Translations under genes and position numbers: made by a program | NCBI GenBank assembly: GCA_963556195.1 | Contig: OY744544.1 | Location: 47,948,484-48,012,483 of the forward strand | Source: Sepiola atlantica | Lineage: Eukaryota; Mollusca; Cephalopoda; Sepiida; Sepiolidae | DNA length: 64,000 nucleotides | Direction: 5' to 3' | Notes under the pieces: generated by a model | Databases searched by the model: none | The model's input: only the letters and a program-made list of their open reading frames with translations | What the model was told of the DNA's origin: nothing | Shown here: positions 58,561 to 64,000 of the stretch, in pieces | How the letters are laid out: each line of letters opens with the position of its first letter | Numbering within the stretch: the first letter of the stretch is position 1

Positions 58561-59400
58561 TTGTAGGAAAGCATAATACTCAACATGACGAAGCTCTTCT
58601 GGCAGATGTAAGTTGCCGGGATGTTTAAGTTCTTCAAGGAGGCAATTTTCCTTCAAGTTTAATGTTATGAGGGACAAGATCGCCTCCCAGGAACCCGGCA
58701 CAGGCTGTGAAAAAAATAAAATTATAACGTCTTCAGTTTTAAAACATTCCCCTCCTTTTTTACTAAAAACGCTAAATCAATGTTTTCTTTTAAATGACAA
58801 ACAAATTAAAGCGCAAGACGAGTTCATCGCCCTTTTTTCATTTAATGGGGGAAAATACAGACAAAACTTACTTGTGTATCAAAGAATCGAATATTTATTA
58901 ACAATAAAATGGAAAAAAGATCAAGATAAGAAAAAAGGTAGACATGCATATATGTTCATATGTCATTCAAAAAAGAAAATATTAACAACAAAATGTACTC
59001 ACAGTTCACAATTTACAATATTTTTTTCACAATTTACAATATATTTTTTTACAGAAGTGGAGATTCTCTTGTGTATTCTTTTTTTTTAGTTCGCTCATCA
59101 GTGGGCGATAAAATTTCTCTTGAAAAAAGTTATTTCATTCTTCATGGAAAACCGCTCCAAGCAAACGACATTTTCATTGAACAAAAGCAAAATTCTAGAA
59201 ACAAATTATTACTTAAATTTAAAAAAGAAAAACGAAGAGGATGAAAAAATCCATATTACTCGTGTTTCTGAAAATCAAATAATTATTATGCTTAATCAAT
59301 TCTAATATTATTTTTTTAAATAATTGTAACTCCTTTTTATATTTAAAATGCGAATTTCTGGACTACAGACTTCCAATCAAAACAAACCCTCGATGACTTT
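58561..59400. other. No recognisable feature
   Basis: A 158-codon open frame at 58613-59089 and others overlap it, but they are lysine-rich low-complexity translations of A-rich DNA. TTCACAATTTACAATAT is repeated at 59005 and 59028. Confidence 0.4.
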
Positions 59401-60030
59401 ATTCGTTTACCTTTCTGATAAACGAATATTAAATTCAATAATTTTTTTTAATTTTTAGCCTTAATATTATCGATCTTGTGTCGATATTTTTCAATCAATC
59501 CTTAAAAACAATTAGTCTTTTTTTAGACTAAAAGAACATCAACGATCCCTTTGTCGAGATATTCTCAATCAAATAACAGGCTAAACTGGCCTTCGTTTAA
59601 TCCTTTTAAAATACTGACATATTGTCACAAGTTTCTTTTCACAAATTTTCAAATAAAAACTTATCGTCATAAGTTTTCTTCATAAACAATGGTTTGTATT
59701 TGAGATTTTCAAATACAATCTTTGTATAATTCTAGGATCTCTTCCTCGAATTATGATTAACATAGTCATCAAATTACAATGTCTGAAGTCCTAGACATTC
59801 ACATCGTAACTAAGAGATAAACATCTCAAATCTATTTCGTTACTTTTGAAGCTATCTTTAAATTATCATTCAAAATTATTTTCGACATAGTAATGTCGAT
59901 TTTACATGAAAAGGAGTTATCAAATTAACGAGGGCACAATTTCCCTAAAAAATGAAAATTTGTCCTCGGAGACAACATTCAAGATGTTAATCAGCCAACA
60001 TCCAGAATCTTTCTGAAGATAATTTCTTCA
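59401..60030. other. Dense series of short hairpins
   Basis: At least ten adjacent inverted repeats with loops of about 2-9 bases: ATTCGTTTA/TAAACGAAT (59401-59427), TATCGA/TCGATA (59468-59486), TTAGTCT/AGACTAA (59512-59531), GACA/TGTC (59616-59626), AAAACTTAT/ATAAGTTTT (59656-59677), GTATTTGA/TCAAATAC (59696-59716), AATTCTAGGA/TCCTCGAATT (59728-59752), AATGTCT/AGACATT (59778-59799), TCGACAT/ATGTCGA (59882-59899), CGAGGGCA/TGTCCTCG (59929-59968) and AACAT/ATGTT (59974-59988). No protein is encoded. The density is unlike the rest of the window. Confidence 0.7.
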
Positions 60031-60394
60031 AAATATTCCATCGAGAAAATTGCCGTCAGCGTTATTTACATTTAGAACTGACACGTTACTCAAATTGACC
60101 AATCAGATGATGACCCTGAATCAATCACTGAAATGGATTGAAAATTGTATTGTCGTCTGCTCTGAACAATTTAGGTGCGGTTGAACCAAAACTTGAATTC
60201 GTTAAAAAACGAATCTTACAAACATTTATTATCACTGAGCATTTTCAATAAAAATGAAACATGGCCACCTTCTAAAAATAAATTCTCAAACTGCAGTGCA
60301 TTCCTCTCGATGTACTGTTTGTACTCCTTAAATAAAGTTCTTTTTAGTCTTGTGGGGACATTATTTTCTATTGGTTATTCCCCAAGCGGACTCC
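60031..60394. other. No recognisable feature
   Basis: AT-rich, with no gene seen. Confidence 0.4.
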
Positions 60395-60775
60395 CTCAGT
60401 GGTGCTGATGTGGCCTCATCCTGGCGTCTGAAGCGGCGCCTCTCTTCTGGGGAGTCCGGAAGGGGTTGAAGTGGAGGGAATCGCCACATTGCGTGAAATG
60501 GACCCTCTTTTCTACTTTCTCACTGGGGGTAACTCAGGCTTTTGGTAGCGGAGCCACTCTCTGGGAGACTTGGGCTGCCTTCAGTCACGGGGGAGGGGAG
60601 CACCACCACATTTGCTGCTACTGCCTCTGTTTTGCTGCCCCCCTGTTGAGGGAGCTCTGACTTGATAGCAGAGTCACTCTCTGGGTGTGTCGGGATGGCC
60701 TCCGTGACGAAGGGTACGACCACATTAAGTGCTACCACTCCTTTCTTCGTCCGACCCCTTAGCAATCTTTTACAT
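60395..60775. repeat. GC-rich tandem repeat, three units of about 116-120 bp
   Basis: The block CACTCTCTGGG occurs at 60555 and 60675, with a diverged CCTCTCTTCTGGG at about 60439. Each is followed by GACTTGGG- or TCGGGATGG-like sequence, GGGAG...CACCACATT and a T/C-rich end. The minus strand has an 81-codon open frame at 60765-60520 with two repeated segments (NVVVPFVTEAIPTHPESDS and NVVVLPSPVTEGSPSLPESG). The region is much more GC-rich than its flanks. I cannot assign it to a known element. Confidence 0.7.
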
Positions 60776-60833
60776 CTTGTTGGTGATGATAGGTGCGGCT
60801 TCTTTTTCTTTTCCTTCTTCTATTTTCTGGGAA

Positions 60834-61160
60834 AATGTTACTTTTAAAAAACATTACTCTTAGAAAACATTACTTTTAAAAGAAAATTTCTACAGAGGGT
60901 ACCATCATTACTCAAAAACAGGAAAACGGAGCATCCCAAGGAAGCACCTAAATAGTAACACTACTCCAAGAATACATTGATCTCAGAAAATATTACTCCC
61001 CGAAAACATAACCTCTTGAATACATTGCTTCTTTGAAAACATTACTATTTAGAAACATTACTCTTTGAAAACATTACTTTTTGAAAAGATTACTTTCGAA
61101 AACATTACTCGTTTCTAACATTACTCTTTGAATACATTACTCTTTAAAAAAATTACTCCT
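60834..61160 (+). repeat. Minisatellite of AAAACATTACTCTTTG-like units
   Basis: Units of about 16-18 bp, clearest at 61012-61155 (GAAAACATTACTTTTT, GAAACATTACTCTTTG and variants), also at 60834-60880, separated by about 130 bp of less regular sequence. Units are diverged. Confidence 0.85.
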
Positions 61161-61559
61161 TAGCATTGATAATCTTATTTCTTCTCAACACGATTGACCC
61201 TCAGCGAACGTCTTCTAGTATCTATTTGGGAAGAAAATAAAAAGGAGAAATAAGGTTTTGGATTTTTTGAAGAATCAGATTGAATAATACGGTCAAGGAT
61301 GAGCTTATAAATACTCAGGTATGACGTGACCGTCGATTGATGGGATCGGACCTCTCCAATCTCTCGTTTAGCGGTAGTAAGGGCCGAAGTGGAAGAATGG
61401 CTCAGCCACCAAGATCCCGTCCTGAGACATCACGGGTCGCCACCCACGGCATACAGGTGGCCCCGTTTTCGGGGTGAGTGGTATCCCTATGCATGGAGTT
61501 TCAGGCAGTCGGCGAATTCGGTGGGGCTAGTATATTTTTTATTCAACATAATACATTTC
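61161..61559. other. Small moderate-GC stretch, unassigned
   Basis: 61320-61530 is GC-richer and has a perfect CCCCG-TTTT-CGGGG hairpin near 61463-61476, then GGGGCTAGTATATT at 61523. The CTAG followed by T could be another Helitron-like end, but spacing from hairpin to CTAG (over 40 bp) does not fit. Confidence 0.3.
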
Positions 61560-61830
61560 TCACAGGTATTACCTCTTCTTTTTTGAATGAGAGAAGGTAT
61601 AGTATATATGTGTTCCTCATGATACCATGATACAGATTACCTTCAGTTTTTATGGGTAGTATTGTATCTGTTCTTTTTTTATGATATCATCAGTCATCAA
61701 CGTCTCCTTTTTGGTGGTGGACGGTAGTGTTCGTTCGTCATGATACACTCTTCTCGGTTATTACTTCTTCTTTTGGGGGTAAGTGCAATATATATTTGTT
61801 CACTGTGATACTATCCTTCAAGGCTCGCAA
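61560..61830 (+). repeat. Dispersed satellite family, locus 3
   Basis: Four units of about 62-70 bp: near 61592, 61655, 61725 and 61787, each with a GTAGTNT- or GTATAGTAT-like start, TGTTC, then CATGATACCATGATAC or TATGATATCATCAG, ending in TTACCTTC or TTATTACTTCTTC and a G/T-rich spacer. Same family as 43930-44520 and the inverted 30385-30860. Confidence 0.72.
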
Positions 61831-61840
61831 AAATATGCTA

Positions 61841-61841
<1 letters not shown>

Positions 61842-61919
<78 letters not shown>
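61842..61919. repeat. (TA)n microsatellite
   Basis: About 77 bp of pure TA, just after the satellite array. Confidence 0.98.
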
Positions 61920-61921
<2 letters not shown>

Positions 61922-61993
61922 GGGAAAATATTAACTATCTTTTAACCACTGTATATGGATGAAATAGTACGGTAAAATAAACGCTCATGTCCT

Positions 61994-62040
61994 GGTAAAG
62001 CAACAGATGGTAAAGCAACGGATGGTAAAGCAACGGACGG
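61994..62040 (+). repeat. 15-bp tandem repeat, 3 units
   Basis: GGTAAAGCAACAGAT, GGTAAAGCAACGGAT and GGTAAAGCAACGGAC follow each other from 61994. Confidence 0.95.
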
Positions 62041-64000
62041 TATACTTCGATATAGCACATTAAAGTCGGTAGATCTCTATCACGTTGCAGTTATTGCGCC
62101 CGCTAACATACATCATTGGACGATAGTTGGCCCTAGGTAGGCCTCACACAAAACAAACAGATGTGTGCACTATCTTTAGATCATTTCGTACTCATCCTCT
62201 GTGTAACTCCGTGTAACTCCGTGTTCGTTTACAATCGGTGCAGGTTTTATTTATGTTTCTCTCCATCTTTCATCTTTCCATTTAGAATTTATTCAACTCT
62301 TGAGTTTTCTTCCTTCTCTATCTCAATCCAAACCCTCTGGACTGTACAAGTCTTCAGCTATAAAAGCTCACTGACGCTGTACTGTCTCAATCTTACACAT
62401 ATTTTATGCATGCAATCGATTCAGTTGGAAGCCGATGTCAAAGGTTAAGTAAAAGCAACGTATTATAGATCATGTCATAAATTTATGTTTGTTATTTGAA
62501 TATTTAGCTCTTTTTGTATTTAGAAACAGCAGTTATGTGTTCCTCTGCTCAAATAGCTAATCTTTGATATCATTGTAAGCCACGATCATGACTTCCCAAT
62601 TGCATATAACATCACTTCACTTCCCAATGGCATATAATTGCATCCAATTACTTTGATCGAACTTCTGTTTTTTCTTCTCTCATGTAGATTCCATCCTAAA
62701 CGTTTTGCTACATTAACTCGATGCTATTTGTGTTCAATATATTACCGGTCATATGACTTCTTCTTTCCCGTTTGTGTTTTTGGAAAAAGATTTCAGTTTG
62801 CACTTCAGTTCCAGACGAGAAAGGTGACTGTCTCCAAGCTCCCAGCTATGGAGGTCAAGAAACCGTGTGTTCACACAAAAACTCACACCCGACGGTAAAC
62901 TTTTTACCTTTATATTAAGGGCACTTTTTATGAACAATTTATTTTGTTTAACTGACCAACATACTAACAATTATCTTTTGCTTCCATGAACATTAATCAA
63001 CATAACTGTTGTTTATCAGGGAATTGTTCATTCATTATCAACAAGAACAAAGGATAGAAAATGTTAAAAAATGAGCTCCCGACAAATATTACAGCAAGTC
63101 AGAACACACGAATAAAATGCATGAAAAAAAACTCACGTGAGAATTTGTGACAACGTCCAACACCCCACCTAAAAAAACGGATGACCTACTTCCAAAACTC
63201 TGACACATTACGTTAAGCTGTCATCAAAGACTACATATCCCCATTAATCTTTGCTACGAAACGCGCGAAGGAAATGATAATACCATTGATGTTTTTAAAA
63301 ATAAACATTAAAAAATAAATAATACCATTTTAAACATATTTAAAATATATTTTTTGTCTGTCGATGGGGCGAAGATGAATTACAGGTATTCCTGGATATT
63401 GAAAGTACATAGGTAAAGTTTGGTTGTGGTGTTTGATGAGAGATGAAGAAATTGCAACATAAAATAAAAGGTATGGCTATGGATTGATTTGTCATTGGAA
63501 TGCACATATAATATAATATATATATATATTGTATTTATAATTACTATATACATATATATATTTTGTTAGTATATATAATTGTTACTATATAAAATAACTA
63601 TAATATATATATTGCAATTATAATTACTATGATTATATTGTTTTTTTATATATATTTATATTTTAAATTCTTAATTTAATCTTTTTATTTTTATTTATAT
63701 ATTTTTATATATTATTAAATGTTAAACCCTTACTTCTATTGTGTACTTTATATTTTAATTAATAATTATTTATTTTAATTAACTATTAAATTTCTCAATT
63801 AGTGCCATTGGTGGTATAATAGTGTGGATTATAATTTCTCTTGATCTAATCTCTTCATAATGCCCCTAATCTATAGTGTTTTCCCATAAATTCATTGCAA
63901 TTACCAATATATTTCTCCTATAAATTAATGGTAAATTCTTAATGGGAAATATAGTGAATCGAATACCACCAAAAATGTATAGGCCACCTGTGCGGATCAG
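62041..64000. other. No recognisable gene; small repeats and AT-rich end
   Basis: An 11-bp duplication (GTGTAACTCC, 62202 and 62213) and a diverged duplication of CTTCCCAATTGCATATAA (62591, 62620) are present. 63500-63780 is very AT-rich with ATAATTACTATA-like repeats. Open frames in 62161-62970 show no known domain. Confidence 0.4.

Noticed and set aside
58613..59305. Overlapping lysine- and phenylalanine-rich frames of 60-158 codons
   Set aside because: Composition follows the A-rich and T-rich DNA, several frames are open at once, and no domain is visible.

Overview
The window is eukaryotic, almost certainly animal, intergenic or intronic DNA made mostly of decayed transposable elements and simple repeats. 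It is AT-rich, has about twenty-five long (TA)n microsatellites, and carries Tx1/L1-like LINEs, Penelope-like elements (PLEs), Ty3/gypsy elements and a maT-type mariner. This repertoire fits a lophotrochozoan, most likely a cephalopod mollusc, but no host gene confirms that. I could not recognise any host protein-coding exon, tRNA, rRNA or CRISPR array. One CpG-richer stretch (35715-36110) looks promoter-like.

Layout. 1-2 kb: (TA)n, a C-run/A-run tandem array and a 166-bp duplication. 2.0-8.7 kb: a nearly full-length Tx1-like LINE (+) whose two ORFs carry a few frameshifts and stops. 8.8-10.5 kb: a PLE (+) with a (TA)n tract inside its RT. 11.5 kb: a head-to-head pair of hammerhead-like sequences. 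13.3-17.8 kb: a Ty3/gypsy gag (-), a jockey/CR1-like RT fragment (+) and a Ty3/gypsy pol (-). 18.7-19.3 kb: a PLE GIY-YIG tail (-). 20.6 and 21.3 kb: hammerhead motifs. 22 kb: maT transposase (-). 23.4-25.7 kb: a 125-bp x4 array, an inverted-repeat element, a Helitron-like terminus and a decayed hammerhead. 27.4-28.35 kb: a 51-bp minisatellite of about 17 units. 30.4-30.9, 43.9-44.5 and 61.6-61.8 kb: one satellite family at three loci. 32.9-34.0 kb: a second PLE. 37.7-38.8 kb: a 1.1-kb foldback element. 42.3 and 42.7 kb: more hammerhead motifs. 46.2-47.35 kb: an array with a 147-150-bp period. 47.7-49.0 kb: a third PLE. 50.9-52.76 kb: Ty3/gypsy LTR, gag and protease (-). 53.8-58.56 kb: two fused Tx1-like fragments (-). 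59.4-60.03 kb: a dense series of short hairpins. 60.4-61.16 kb: further tandem arrays.

The most interesting theme is the group of type I hammerhead ribozyme motifs. At 20577-20642 (+), 21253-21309 (-), 42702-42750 (-) and 11527-11592 (-), the CUGANGA and GAAA cores, stems I, II and III and a UA cleavage dinucleotide can all be read directly, with pairing across distant segments. Decayed relatives lie at 25.6, 42.3, 8.8 and 50.2 kb. Most sit within a few hundred bases of a (TA)n tract, several have self-complementary stem III segments, and PLEs, the known animal hosts of such ribozymes, are abundant here. The (TA)n tracts, PLE copies and ribozymes probably reflect one family complex of retroelements that inserts at or near TA repeats. 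Sequence support for the motifs is direct; the assignment to PLEs and any activity are inference.
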